Assembly (NCBI GenBank): GCA_036172665.1
Contig: CM069873.1
Span: 37,686,001-37,750,000, forward strand
DNA from: Prosopocoilus inquinatus
Taxonomy: Eukaryota > Arthropoda > Insecta > Coleoptera > Lucanidae
Length of the DNA stretch: 64,000 nucleotides
Direction of reading: 5' to 3'
Made by a program: the position numbers and the translations under genes. Position 1 is the stretch's first letter. Each line of letters opens with the position of its first letter. The notes under the pieces are model-generated. The model was not told where the DNA came from, ran no database searches, and saw only the letters and a program-made list of their open reading frames with translations. This document shows, piece by piece, positions 50,701 to 63,471 of this stretch.

Positions 50701-53700
50701 TTAGCGTTGTTCCTGTGATGTATCTAATCGATCCTTACTCATCTATCATGTTATTTGACGTTTGGATGGACTCCAGTAACTCTGATGTGAGATACAATGT
50801 TCTCGGACGCAGCAGAAGCTGGAAATAGTTTTAAACGAAACAACACGCATTACCGTTGTTCCTGTGATGTATCTAATCGATCCTTACTCATCTATCATGT
50901 TATTTGGCGTCTCGATGGACTCCAGTAACTCTGATGTGAGATACAAAGTTTTCGGACGCAGCAGAAGCTGGAAATAGTTTTAATCGAAACAACACGCATT
51001 AGCGTTGTTCCTGTGATGTATCTAATCGATCCTTACTCATCTATCATGTTATTTGGCGTTTCGATGGACTCCAGTAACTCTGATGTGAGATACAAAGTTT
51101 TCGGACGCAGCAGAAGCTGGAAATAGTTTTGAACAAAACAACACGTATTAGCGTTGTTCCTGTGATGTATCTAATCGATCCTTACTTAGCTACTATGTTA
51201 TTTGACGTTTCGATGGACTCCAATAACTCTGATGTGAGATACAAAGTTTTCGGACGCAGCAGAAGCTGGAAATAGTTTTAAACGAAACAACACGCATTAG
51301 CGTTGTTCCTGTGATGTATCTAATCGATCCTTACTCATCTATCATTATATTTGACGTTTGGATGGACTACAGTAACTCTGATGTGAGATACAAAGTTTAC
51401 GGACGCAGCAGAAGCTGGAAATAGTTTAAATCGAAACAACACGCATTAGCGTTGTTCCTGTGATGTATCTAATCGATCCTTACTCATCTATCATGTTATT
51501 TGGCGTTTCGATGGACTCCAGAATCTTTGATGTGAGATACGAAGTTCTCGGACGCAGCTGAAGCTGGAAATAGTTTTAAATGAAACAACACGTACTAGCG
51601 TTGTTCCTGTGATATATCTAATCGATCCTTACTCATCTATCATGTTATTTGACGTTTGGATGGACTCCAGTAACTCTGATGTGAGGTACAAAGTTTTCGG
51701 ACGCAGCAGAAGCTGGAAATAGTTTTAAATGAAACTACACGCATTAGCGTTGTTCCTGTGATGTATCTAATGGATCCTTACTCATCTATCATGTTATTTG
51801 ACGTTTCGATGGACTCTAGTATCTCTGATGTGAGATACGAAGTTTTTGGACGCAGCAGGAGCTGGAAATAGTTTTAAACGAAACAACACGTATTAGCGTT
51901 GTTCCTGTGATGTATCTAATCGATCCTTACTCATCTATCATGTTATTTGACGTTTGGATGGACTCCAGTAACTCTGATGTGAGATACAATGTTCACGGAC
52001 GCAGCAGAAGCTGGAAATAGTTTTGAACGGATCAACACGTATTAGCGTTGTTCCTGTGATGTATCTGATCGATCCTTACTCATCTATCATGTTATTTGAC
52101 GTTTGGATGGACTCCAGTAACTCTGATGTGAGATACAAAGTTTTCGGACGCAGCAGAAGCTGGAAATAGTTTTAAACGAAACAACACGCATTACCGTTGT
52201 TCCTGTGATGTATCTAATCGATCCTTACTCATCTATCATGTTATTTGACGTTTCGATGGACTCTAGTACCTCTGATGTGAGATATGAAGTTTTTGGACGC
52301 AGCAGGAGCTGGAAATAGTTTTAAACGAAACAACACGTATTAGCGTTGTTCCTGTGATGTATCTAATCGATCCTTATTTATCTATCATGTTATTTGACGT
52401 TTCGATGCACTCTAGTAACTCTGAGGTGAGATACGAAGTTTTTGGACGCAGCAGGAGCTGAAAATAGTTTTAAACGAAACAACACGTATTAGCGTTGTTC
52501 CTGTGATGTATCTAATCGATCCTTATTTATTTATCATGTTATTTGACGTATCGATGGACTCTAGTAACTCTGATGTGAGATACGAAATTTTCGGACGCAG
52601 CAGGAGCTGGAAATAGTTTTAAACGAAACAACACGCATTAGCGTTGTTCCTGTGATGTTTCTAATCGATCCTTACTCATCTATCATGTTATTTGACGTTT
52701 GAATGGACTCCAGTAACTCTGATGTGAGATACAAAGTTCTCGGACGCAGCAGAAGCTGGAAATAGTTTTGAAAGAAACAACACGTATTAGCGTTGTTCCT
52801 GTGATGTATCTAATCGATCCTTACTCATCTATCATGTTATTTGGCGTTTCGATGGACTCCAGTAACTTTGATGTGAGATACGAAGTTCTCGGACGCAGCC
52901 GAAGCTAGAAATAGTTTTAAACGAAGCAACACGTATTAGCGTTGTTCCTGTGATGTATCTAATAGATCCTTACTTAGCTACTATGTTATTTGACGTTTCG
53001 ATGGACTCCAGTAACTCTAATGTGAGATACGAAATTTTCATACGCAGCAGAAGCTGGAAATAGTTTTAAACGAAACAACACGCATTAGCGTTGTTCCTGT
53101 GATGTATCTAATCGATCCTTACTCATCTATCATGTTATTTGACGTTTCGATGGACTCCAGTAACTCTAATGTGAGATACGAAATTTTCGGGCGCAGCAGA
53201 AGCTGGAAATAGTTTTAAACGAAACAACACGCATTAGCATTGTTCCTGTGATGTATCTAATCGATCCTTACCCATCTATCATGTTATTTGACGTTTCGAT
53301 GGACTCCAGTAACTCTAATGTGAGATACGAAATTTTCGGACGCAGCAGAAGCAGGAAATAGTTTTAAACGAAACAACACGCATTAGCGTTGTTTCTGTGA
53401 TGTATCTAATCGATCCTTACTCATCTATCATGTTATTTGACGTTTCGATGGCCTCTAGTAACTCTGATGTGAGATACGAAGTTTTTGGACGCAGCAGGAG
53501 CTGGAAATAGTTTTAAACGAAACAACACGTATTAGCGTTGTTCCTGTGATGTATCTAATCGATCCTTACTTAGCTACTATGTTATTTGACGTTTCGATGG
53601 ACTCCAATAACTCTGATGTGAGATACAAAGTTTTCGGACGCAGCAGAAGCTGGAAATAGTTTTAAACGAAACAACACGCATTAGCGTTGTTCCTGTGATG

Positions 53701-54602
53701 TATCTAATCGATCCTTACTCATCTATCATTATATTTGACGTTTGGATGGACTACAGTAACTCTGATGTGAGATACAAAGTTTACGGACGCAGCAGAAGCT
53801 GGAAATACTTTTAAGCGAAACAACACGCATTACCGTTGTTCCTGTGATGTATCTAATCGATCCTTACTCATCTATCATGTTATTTGACGTTTGAATGGAC
53901 TCCAGTAACTCTGATGTGAGATACAAAGTTCTCGGACGCAGCAGAAGCTGGAAATAGTTTTAAATGAAACAACACGTACTAGCGTTGTTCCTGTGATATA
54001 TCTAATCGATCCTTACTCATCTATCATGTTATTTGACGTTTGGATGGACTCCAGTAACTCTGATGTGAGGTACAAAGTTTTCGGACGCAGCAGAAGCTGG
54101 AAATAGTTTTAAATGAAACAACACGCATTAGCGTTGTTCCTGTGATGTATCTAATGGATCCTTACTCATCTATCATGTTATTTGACGTTTCGATGGACTC
54201 TAGTAACTCTGATGTGAGATACGAAGTTTTTGGACGCAGCAGGAGCTGGAAATAGTTTTAAACGAAACAACACGTATTAGCGTTGTTCCTGTGATGTATC
54301 TAATTGATCCTTACTTATCTACTATGTTATTTGACGTTTCGATGGACTCTAGTAACTCTGATGTGAGATACGAAATTTTCGATCGTAGCAGAATCTGGAA
54401 ATAGTTTTAAATGAAACAACACGCATTAGCGTTGTTCCTGTGATGTATCTAATCGATCCTTACTCATCTATCATGTTATTTGACGTTTCGATGGACTCCA
54501 GTAACTCTAATGTGAGATACGAAATTTTCGGGCGCAGCAGAAGCTGGAAATAGTTTTAAACGAAACAACACGCATTAGCGTTGTTCCTGTGATGTATCTA
54601 AT
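47410..54602 (+). repeat. 48-monomer higher-order unit, copy 1 (period 7152 bp)
   Basis: It matches 54562-61754 at 7152 bp (48 x 149): TCGGAGGCAG at about 48419 pairs with 55571, and GTTCACGG at 51991 pairs with 59143. Internally, about 48150-51270 copies about 39508-42628 (offset 8642, 58 monomers; GTATTCGG at 40220 pairs with 48862), including the C-C pair. The part from about 51730 to 54560 is more varied. It carries AACGGATCAAC near 52027, CTAGAAATAG near 52906, TTTCATACGC near 53036, GAAGCAGGAAATAG near 53348 and CGATCGTAGC near 54380. I noticed no difference between the two copies. Confidence 0.9.
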
Positions 54603-57600
54603 GGATCCTTACTCATCTATCATGTTATTTGACGTTTCGATGGACTCTAGTAACTCTGATGTGAGATACGAAGTTTTTGGACGCAGCAGGAACTGGAAAT
54701 AGTTTTAAACGAAACAACACGTATTAGCGTTGTTCCTGTGATGTATCTAATCGATCCTTACTCATCTATCATGTTATTTGACGTTTGGATGGACTCCAGT
54801 AACTCTGATGTGAGATACAATGTTCTCGGACGCAGCAGAAGCTGGAAATAGTTTTAAACGAAACAACACGCATTACCGTTGTTCCTGTGATGTATCTAAT
54901 CGATCCTTACTCATCTATCATGTTATTTGGCGTCTCGATGGACTCCAGTAACTCTGATGTGAGATACAAAGTTTTCGGACGCAGCAGAAGCTGGAAATAG
55001 TTTTAATCGAAACAACACGCATTAGCGTTGTTCCTGTGATGTATCTAATCGATCCTTACTCATCTATCATGTTATTTGGCGTTTCGATGGACTCCAGTAA
55101 CTCTGATGTGAGATACAAAGTTTTCGGACGCAGCAGAAGCTGGAAATAGTTTTGAACAAAACAACACGTATTAGCGTTGTTCCTGTGATGTATCTAATCG
55201 ATCCTTACTTAGCTACTATGTTATTTGACGTTTCGATGGACTCCAATAACTCTGATGTGAGATACAAAGTTTTCGGACGCAGCAGAAGCTGGAAATAGTT
55301 TTAAACGAAACAACACGCATTAGCGTTGTTCCTGTGATGTATCTAATCGATCCTTACTCATCTATCATGTTATTTGGCGTTTCGATGGACTCCAGAAACT
55401 TTGATGTGAGATACGAAGTTCTCGGACGCAGCTGAAGCTGGAAATAGTTTTAAATGAAACAACACGTACTAGCGTTGTTCCTGTGATATATCTAATCGAT
55501 CCTTACTCATCTATCATGTTATTTGACGTTTGGATGGACTCCAGTAACTCTGATGTGAGGTACAAAGTTTTCGGAGGCAGCAGAAGCTGGAAATAGTTTT
55601 AAATGAAACAACACCCATTAGCGTTGTTCCTGTGATGTATCTAATGGATCCTTACTCATCTATCATGTTATTTGACGTTTCGATGGACTCTAGTAACTCT
55701 GATGTGAGATACGAAGTTTTTGGACGCAGCAGGAGCTGGAAATAGTTTTAAACGAAACAACACGTATTAGCGTTGTTCCTGTGATGTATCTAATCGATCC
55801 TTACTCATCTATCATGTTATTTGACGTTTGGATGGACTCCAGTAACTCTGATGTGAGATACAATGTTCTCGGACGCAGCAGAAGCTGGAAATAGTTTTGA
55901 ACGAAACAACACGTATTAGCGTTGTTCCTGTGATGTATCTAATCGATCCTTACTCATCTATCATGTTATTTGACGTTTGGATGGACTCCAGTAACTCTGA
56001 TGTGAGATACAAAGTATTCGGACGCAGCAGAAGCTGGAAATAGTTTTAAACGAAACAACACGCATTAGCGTTGTTCCTGTGATGTATCTAATCGATCCTT
56101 ACTCATCTATCATGTTATTTGGCGTTTCGATGGACTCCAGTAACTCTGATGTGAGATACAAAGTTTTCGGACGCAGCAGAAGCTGGAAATAGTTTTGAAC
56201 GAAACAACACGTATTAGCGTTGTTCCTGTGATGTATCTAATCGATCCTTACTTAGCTACTATGTTATTTGACGTTTCGATGGACTCCAATAACTCTGATG
56301 TGAGATACAAAGTTTTCGGACGCAGCAGAAGCTGGAAATACTTTTAAACGAAACAACACGCATTAGCGTTGTTCCTGTGATGTATCTAATCGATCCTTAC
56401 TCATCTATCATTATATTTGACGTTTGGATGGACTACAGTAACTCTGATGTTAGATACAAAGTTTACGGACGCAGCAGAAGCTGGAAATAGTTTTAATCGA
56501 AACAACACGCATTAGCGTTGTTCCTGTGATGTATCTAATCGATCCTTACTCATCTATCATGTTACTTGGCGTCTCGATAGACTCCAGTAACTCTGATGTG
56601 AGATACAAAGTTTTCGGACGCAGCAGAAGCTGGAAATAGTTTTAAACGAAACAACACGCATTAGCGTTGTTCCTGTGATGTATCTAATGGATCCTTACTC
56701 ATCTATCATGTTATTTGGCGTTTCGATGGACTCCAGAAACTTTGATGTGAGATACGAAGTTCTCGGACGCAGCTGAAGCTGGAAATAGTTTTAAATGAAA
56801 CAACACGTACTAGCGTTGTTCCTGTGATATATCTAATCGATCCTTACTCATCTATCATGTTATTTGACGTTTGGATGGACTCCAGTAACTCTGATGTGAG
56901 GTACAAAGTTTTCGGACGCAGCAGAAGCTGGAAATAGTTTTAAATGAAACTACACGCATTAGCGTTGTTCCTGTGATGTATCTAATCGATCCTTACTCAT
57001 CTATCATGTTATTTGGCGTTTCGATGGACTCCAGAAACTTTGATGTGAGATACGAAGTTTTCGGACGCAGCAGAAGCTGGAAATAGTTTTAAATGAAACA
57101 ACACGCATTAGCGTTGTTCCTGTGATGTATCTAATGGATCCTTACTCATCTATCATGTTATTTGACGTTTCGATGGACTCTAGTAACTCTGATGTGAGAT
57201 ACGAAGTTTTTGGACGCAGCTGAAGCTGGAAATAGTTTTAAACGAAACAACACGCATTAGCGTTGTTCCTGTGATGTATCTAATGGATCCTTACTCATCT
57301 ATCATGTTATTTGGCGTTTCGATGGACTCCAGAAACTTTGATGTGAGATACGAAGTTCTCGGACGCAGCTGAAGCTGGAAATAGTTTTAAATGAAACAAC
57401 ACGTACTAGCGTTGTTCCTGTGATATATCTAATCGATCCTTACTCATCTATCATGTTATTTGACGTTTGGATGGACTCCAGTAACTCTGATGTGAGGTAC
57501 AAAGTTTTCGGACGCAGCAGAAGCTGGAAATAGTTTTAAATGAAACAACACGTACTAGCGTTGTTCCTGTGATATATCTAATCGATCCTTACTCATCTAT

Positions 57601-60600
57601 CATGTTATTTGACGTTTGGATGGACTCCAGTAACTCTGATGTGAGGTACAAAGTTTTCGGACGCAGCAGAAGCTGGAAATAGTTTTAAATGAAACAACAC
57701 GCATTAGCGTTGTTCCTGTGATGTATCTAATGGATCCTTACTCATCTATCATGTTATTTGACGTTTCGATGGACTCTAGTAACTCTGATGTGAGATACGA
57801 AGTTTTGGGACGCAGCAGGAACTGGAAATAGTTTTAAACGAAACAACACGTATTAGCGTTGTTCCTGTGATGTATCTAATCGATCCTTACTCATCTATCA
57901 TGTTATTTGACGTTTGGATGGACTCCAGTAACTCTGATGTGAGATACAATGTTCTCGGACGCAGCAGAAGCTGGAAATAGTTTTAAACGAAACAACACGC
58001 ATTACCGTTGTTCCTGTGATGTATCTAATCGATCCTTACTCATCTATCATGTTATTTGGCGTCTCGATGGACTCCAGTAACTCTGATGTGAGATACAAAG
58101 TTTTCGGACGCAGCAGAAGCTGGAAATAGTTTTAATCGAAACAACACGCATTAGCGTTGTTCCTGTGATGTATCTAATCGATCCTTACTCATCTATCATG
58201 TTATTTGGCGTTTCGATGGACTCCAGTAACTCTGATGTGAGATACAAAGTTTTCGGACGCAGCAGAAGCTGGAAATAGTTTTGAACAAAACAACACGTAT
58301 TAGCGTTGTTCCTGTGATGTATCTAATCGATCCTTACTTAGCTACTATGTTATTTGACGTTTCGATGGACTCCAATAACTCTGATGTGAGATACAAAGTT
58401 TTCGGACGCAGCAGAAGCTGGAAATAGTTTTAAACGAAACAACACGCATTAGCGTTGTTCCTGTGATGTATCTAATCGATCCTTACTCATCTATCATTAT
58501 ATTTGACGTTTGGATGGACTACAGTAACTCTGATGTGAGATACAAAGTTTACGGACGCAGCAGAAGCTGGAAATAGTTTAAATCGAAACAACACGCATTA
58601 GCGTTGTTCCTGTGATGTATCTAATCGATCCTTACTCATCTATCATGTTATTTGGCGTTTCGATGGACTCCAGAATCTTTGATGTGAGATACGAAGTTCT
58701 CGGACGCAGCTGAAGCTGGAAATAGTTTTAAATGAAACAACACGTACTAGCGTTGTTCCTGTGATATATCTAATCGATCCTTACTCATCTATCATGTTAT
58801 TTGACGTTTGGATGGACTCCAGTAACTCTGATGTGAGGTACAAAGTTTTCGGACGCAGCAGAAGCTGGAAATAGTTTTAAATGAAACTACACGCATTAGC
58901 GTTGTTCCTGTGATGTATCTAATGGATCCTTACTCATCTATCATGTTATTTGACGTTTCGATGGACTCTAGTATCTCTGATGTGAGATACGAAGTTTTTG
59001 GACGCAGCAGGAGCTGGAAATAGTTTTAAACGAAACAACACGTATTAGCGTTGTTCCTGTGATGTATCTAATCGATCCTTACTCATCTATCATGTTATTT
59101 GACGTTTGGATGGACTCCAGTAACTCTGATGTGAGATACAATGTTCACGGACGCAGCAGAAGCTGGAAATAGTTTTGAACGGATCAACACGTATTAGCGT
59201 TGTTCCTGTGATGTATCTGATCGATCCTTACTCATCTATCATGTTATTTGACGTTTGGATGGACTCCAGTAACTCTGATGTGAGATACAAAGTTTTCGGA
59301 CGCAGCAGAAGCTGGAAATAGTTTTAAACGAAACAACACGCATTACCGTTGTTCCTGTGATGTATCTAATCGATCCTTACTCATCTATCATGTTATTTGA
59401 CGTTTCGATGGACTCTAGTACCTCTGATGTGAGATATGAAGTTTTTGGACGCAGCAGGAGCTGGAAATAGTTTTAAACGAAACAACACGTATTAGCGTTG
59501 TTCCTGTGATGTATCTAATCGATCCTTATTTATCTATCATGTTATTTGACGTTTCGATGCACTCTAGTAACTCTGAGGTGAGATACGAAGTTTTTGGACG
59601 CAGCAGGAGCTGAAAATAGTTTTAAACGAAACAACACGTATTAGCGTTGTTCCTGTGATGTATCTAATCGATCCTTATTTATTTATCATGTTATTTGACG
59701 TATCGATGGACTCTAGTAACTCTGATGTGAGATACGAAATTTTCGGACGCAGCAGGAGCTGGAAATAGTTTTAAACGAAACAACACGCATTAGCGTTGTT
59801 CCTGTGATGTTTCTAATCGATCCTTACTCATCTATCATGTTATTTGACGTTTGAATGGACTCCAGTAACTCTGATGTGAGATACAAAGTTCTCGGACGCA
59901 GCAGAAGCTGGAAATAGTTTTGAAAGAAACAACACGTATTAGCGTTGTTCCTGTGATGTATCTAATCGATCCTTACTCATCTATCATGTTATTTGGCGTT
60001 TCGATGGACTCCAGTAACTTTGATGTGAGATACGAAGTTCTCGGACGCAGCCGAAGCTAGAAATAGTTTTAAACGAAGCAACACGTATTAGCGTTGTTCC
60101 TGTGATGTATCTAATAGATCCTTACTTAGCTACTATGTTATTTGACGTTTCGATGGACTCCAGTAACTCTAATGTGAGATACGAAATTTTCATACGCAGC
60201 AGAAGCTGGAAATAGTTTTAAACGAAACAACACGCATTAGCGTTGTTCCTGTGATGTATCTAATCGATCCTTACTCATCTATCATGTTATTTGACGTTTC
60301 GATGGACTCCAGTAACTCTAATGTGAGATACGAAATTTTCGGGCGCAGCAGAAGCTGGAAATAGTTTTAAACGAAACAACACGCATTAGCATTGTTCCTG
60401 TGATGTATCTAATCGATCCTTACCCATCTATCATGTTATTTGACGTTTCGATGGACTCCAGTAACTCTAATGTGAGATACGAAATTTTCGGACGCAGCAG
60501 AAGCAGGAAATAGTTTTAAACGAAACAACACGCATTAGCGTTGTTTCTGTGATGTATCTAATCGATCCTTACTCATCTATCATGTTATTTGACGTTTCGA

Positions 60601-61754
60601 TGGCCTCTAGTAACTCTGATGTGAGATACGAAGTTTTTGGACGCAGCAGGAGCTGGAAATAGTTTTAAACGAAACAACACGTATTAGCGTTGTTCCTGTG
60701 ATGTATCTAATCGATCCTTACTTAGCTACTATGTTATTTGACGTTTCGATGGACTCCAATAACTCTGATGTGAGATACAAAGTTTTCGGACGCAGCAGAA
60801 GCTGGAAATAGTTTTAAACGAAACAACACGCATTAGCGTTGTTCCTGTGATGTATCTAATCGATCCTTACTCATCTATCATTATATTTGACGTTTGGATG
60901 GACTACAGTAACTCTGATGTGAGATACAAAGTTTACGGACGCAGCAGAAGCTGGAAATACTTTTAAGCGAAACAACACGCATTACCGTTGTTCCTGTGAT
61001 GTATCTAATCGATCCTTACTCATCTATCATGTTATTTGACGTTTGAATGGACTCCAGTAACTCTGATGTGAGATACAAAGTTCTCGGACGCAGCAGAAGC
61101 TGGAAATAGTTTTAAATGAAACAACACGTACTAGCGTTGTTCCTGTGATATATCTAATCGATCCTTACTCATCTATCATGTTATTTGACGTTTGGATGGA
61201 CTCCAGTAACTCTGATGTGAGGTACAAAGTTTTCGGACGCAGCAGAAGCTGGAAATAGTTTTAAATGAAACAACACGCATTAGCGTTGTTCCTGTGATGT
61301 ATCTAATGGATCCTTACTCATCTATCATGTTATTTGACGTTTCGATGGACTCTAGTAACTCTGATGTGAGATACGAAGTTTTTGGACGCAGCAGGAGCTG
61401 GAAATAGTTTTAAACGAAACAACACGTATTAGCGTTGTTCCTGTGATGTATCTAATTGATCCTTACTTATCTACTATGTTATTTGACGTTTCGATGGACT
61501 CTAGTAACTCTGATGTGAGATACGAAATTTTCGATCGTAGCAGAATCTGGAAATAGTTTTAAATGAAACAACACGCATTAGCGTTGTTCCTGTGATGTAT
61601 CTAATCGATCCTTACTCATCTATCATGTTATTTGACGTTTCGATGGACTCCAGTAACTCTAATGTGAGATACGAAATTTTCGGGCGCAGCAGAAGCTGGA
61701 AATAGTTTTAAACGAAACAACACGCATTAGCGTTGTTCCTGTGATGTATCTAAT
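54562..61754 (+). repeat. 48-monomer higher-order unit, copy 2 (period 7152 bp)
   Basis: It repeats 47410-54602 in full. The homology (7193 bp) is longer than the period, so the copies abut and overlap by about 40 bp with no junction tract, unlike the 33- and 91-monomer blocks. Even private marks in the varied tail recur: GTATCTGATCG near 59214, GATGCACTCTAG near 59557, GTGATGTTTC near 59806 and GATGGCCTCTAG near 60600. The right limit is AATCGATCC at 61755 against AATGGATCC at 54603. Confidence 0.9.
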
Positions 61755-63025
61755 CGATCCTTACTCATCTATCATGTTATTTGACGTTTCGATGGACTCC
61801 AGTAACTCTAATGTGAGATACAAAGTTATCGGACGCAGCAGAAGCTGGAAATAGTTTTAAACGAAACAACACGCATTAGCGTTGTTCCTGTGATGTATCT
61901 AATCGATCCTTACTCATTTATCATTATATTTGACGTTTGGATGGACTACAGTAACTCTGATGTGAGATACAAAGTTTACGGACGCAGCAGAAGCTGGAAA
62001 TAGTTTTAAACGAAACAACACGTATTAGCGTTGTTTCTGTGATGTATCTAATCGATCCTTACTCATCTATCATGTTATTTGGCGTTTCGATGGACTCCAG
62101 TAACTCTGATGTGTGATACAAAGTTGTCGGACGCAGCAGAAGCTGGAAATAGTTTTGAACGAAACAACACGTATTAGCGTTGTTCCTGTGATGTATCTAA
62201 TCGATCCTTACTTAGCTACTATGTTATTTGACGTTTCGATGGACTCCAATAACTCTGATGTGAGATACAAAGTTTTCGGACGCAGCAGATGCTGGAAATA
62301 GTTTTAAACGAAACAACACGCATTAGCGTTGTTCCTGTGATGTATCTAATCGATCCTTACTCATCTATCATTATATTTGACGTTTGGATGGACTACAGTA
62401 ACTCTGATGTGAGATACAAAGTTTACGGACGCAGCAGAAGCTGGAAATAGTTTTAAACGAAACAACACGCATTACCGTTGTTCCTGTGATGTATCTAATC
62501 GATCCTTACTCATCTATCATGTTATTTGACGTTTGAATGGACTCCAGTAACTCTGATGTGAGATACAAAGTTCTCGGAGGCAGCAGAAGCTGGAAATACT
62601 TTTAAACGAAACAACACGCATTAGCGTTGTTCCTGTGATGTATCTAATCGATCCTTACTCATCTATCATTATATCTGACGTTTGGATGGACTACAGTAAC
62701 TCTGATGTGAGATACAAAGTTTACGGACGCAGCAGAAGCTGGAAATAATTTTAATCGAAACAACACGCATTAGCGTTGTTCCTGTGATGTATCTAATGGA
62801 TCCTTACTCATCTATCATGTTATTTGGCGTCTCGATGGACTCCAGTAACTCTGATGTGAGATACAAAGTTTTCGGACGCAGCAGAAGCTGGAAATAGTTT
62901 TAAACGAAACAACACGCATTAGCGTTTTTCCTGTGATGTATCTAATCGATCCTTATTTATCTATCATGTTATTTGACGTTTCGATGGACTCTAGTAACTC
63001 TGATGTAAGATACGAAGTTTTTGGG

Positions 63026-63338
63026 CGCAGCAGGAGCTGGAAATAGTTTTAAACGAAGCAACACGTATTAGCGTTGTTCCTGTGATGTATCTAATAGATC
63101 CTTATTTATCTATCATGTTATTTGACGTTTCGATGGACTCTAGTAACTCTGATGTGAGATACGAAGTTTTTGGACCCAGCAGAAGCTGGAAATAGTTTTA
63201 AACGAAGCAACACGTATTAGCGTTGTTCCTGTGATGTATCTAATAGATCCTTATTTATCTATCATGTTATTTGACGTTTCGATGGACTCTAGTAACTCTG
63301 ATGTGAGATACGAAGTTTTTGGACCCAGCAGAAGCTGG
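63026..63338 (+). repeat. Direct monomer pair (simple one-monomer duplication)
   Basis: The monomers at 63026 and 63175 are nearly identical. Both have CGAAGCAACACG, AATAGATCCTTATTTATCTATC, CTCTAGTAAC and TTTTTGGACCC. The shared private GGACCC ending shows a single monomer was duplicated in place, with homology from about 63041 to 63189 against 63190 to 63338. It is the smallest clear duplication in the window. Confidence 0.8.
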
Positions 63339-63471
63339 AAATAGTTTTAAATGAAACAACACGCATTAGCGTTGTTCCTGTGATGTATCTAATGGATCCT
63401 TACCATCTATCATGTTATTTGGCGTTTCGATGGACTCCAGTAACTCTGATGTGAGATACAAAGTTTTCGGA
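63324..63471 (+). repeat. Shortened monomer (148 bp) with a 1-bp deletion
   Basis: It reads CCTTACCATCTATC near 63398-63411 where others read CCTTACTCATCTATC, so one base is missing. It also begins CCCAGCAG, not CGCAGCAG. This is the only other length change found in the window besides the one near 20089. The next monomer starts at 63472 and the 149-bp spacing then resumes. Confidence 0.88.

Noticed and set aside
62113..62301. 62-codon open reading frame with a GTG start
   Set aside because: The same frame is open through every monomer, from the TGA in CTCTGATG to the TAG in GGAAATAG one monomer later. It reaches 62 codons here only because a private A-to-T change (GAG to GTG) gives a start. 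Since 149 is not a multiple of 3, the frame cannot continue from monomer to monomer. There is no sign of coding.
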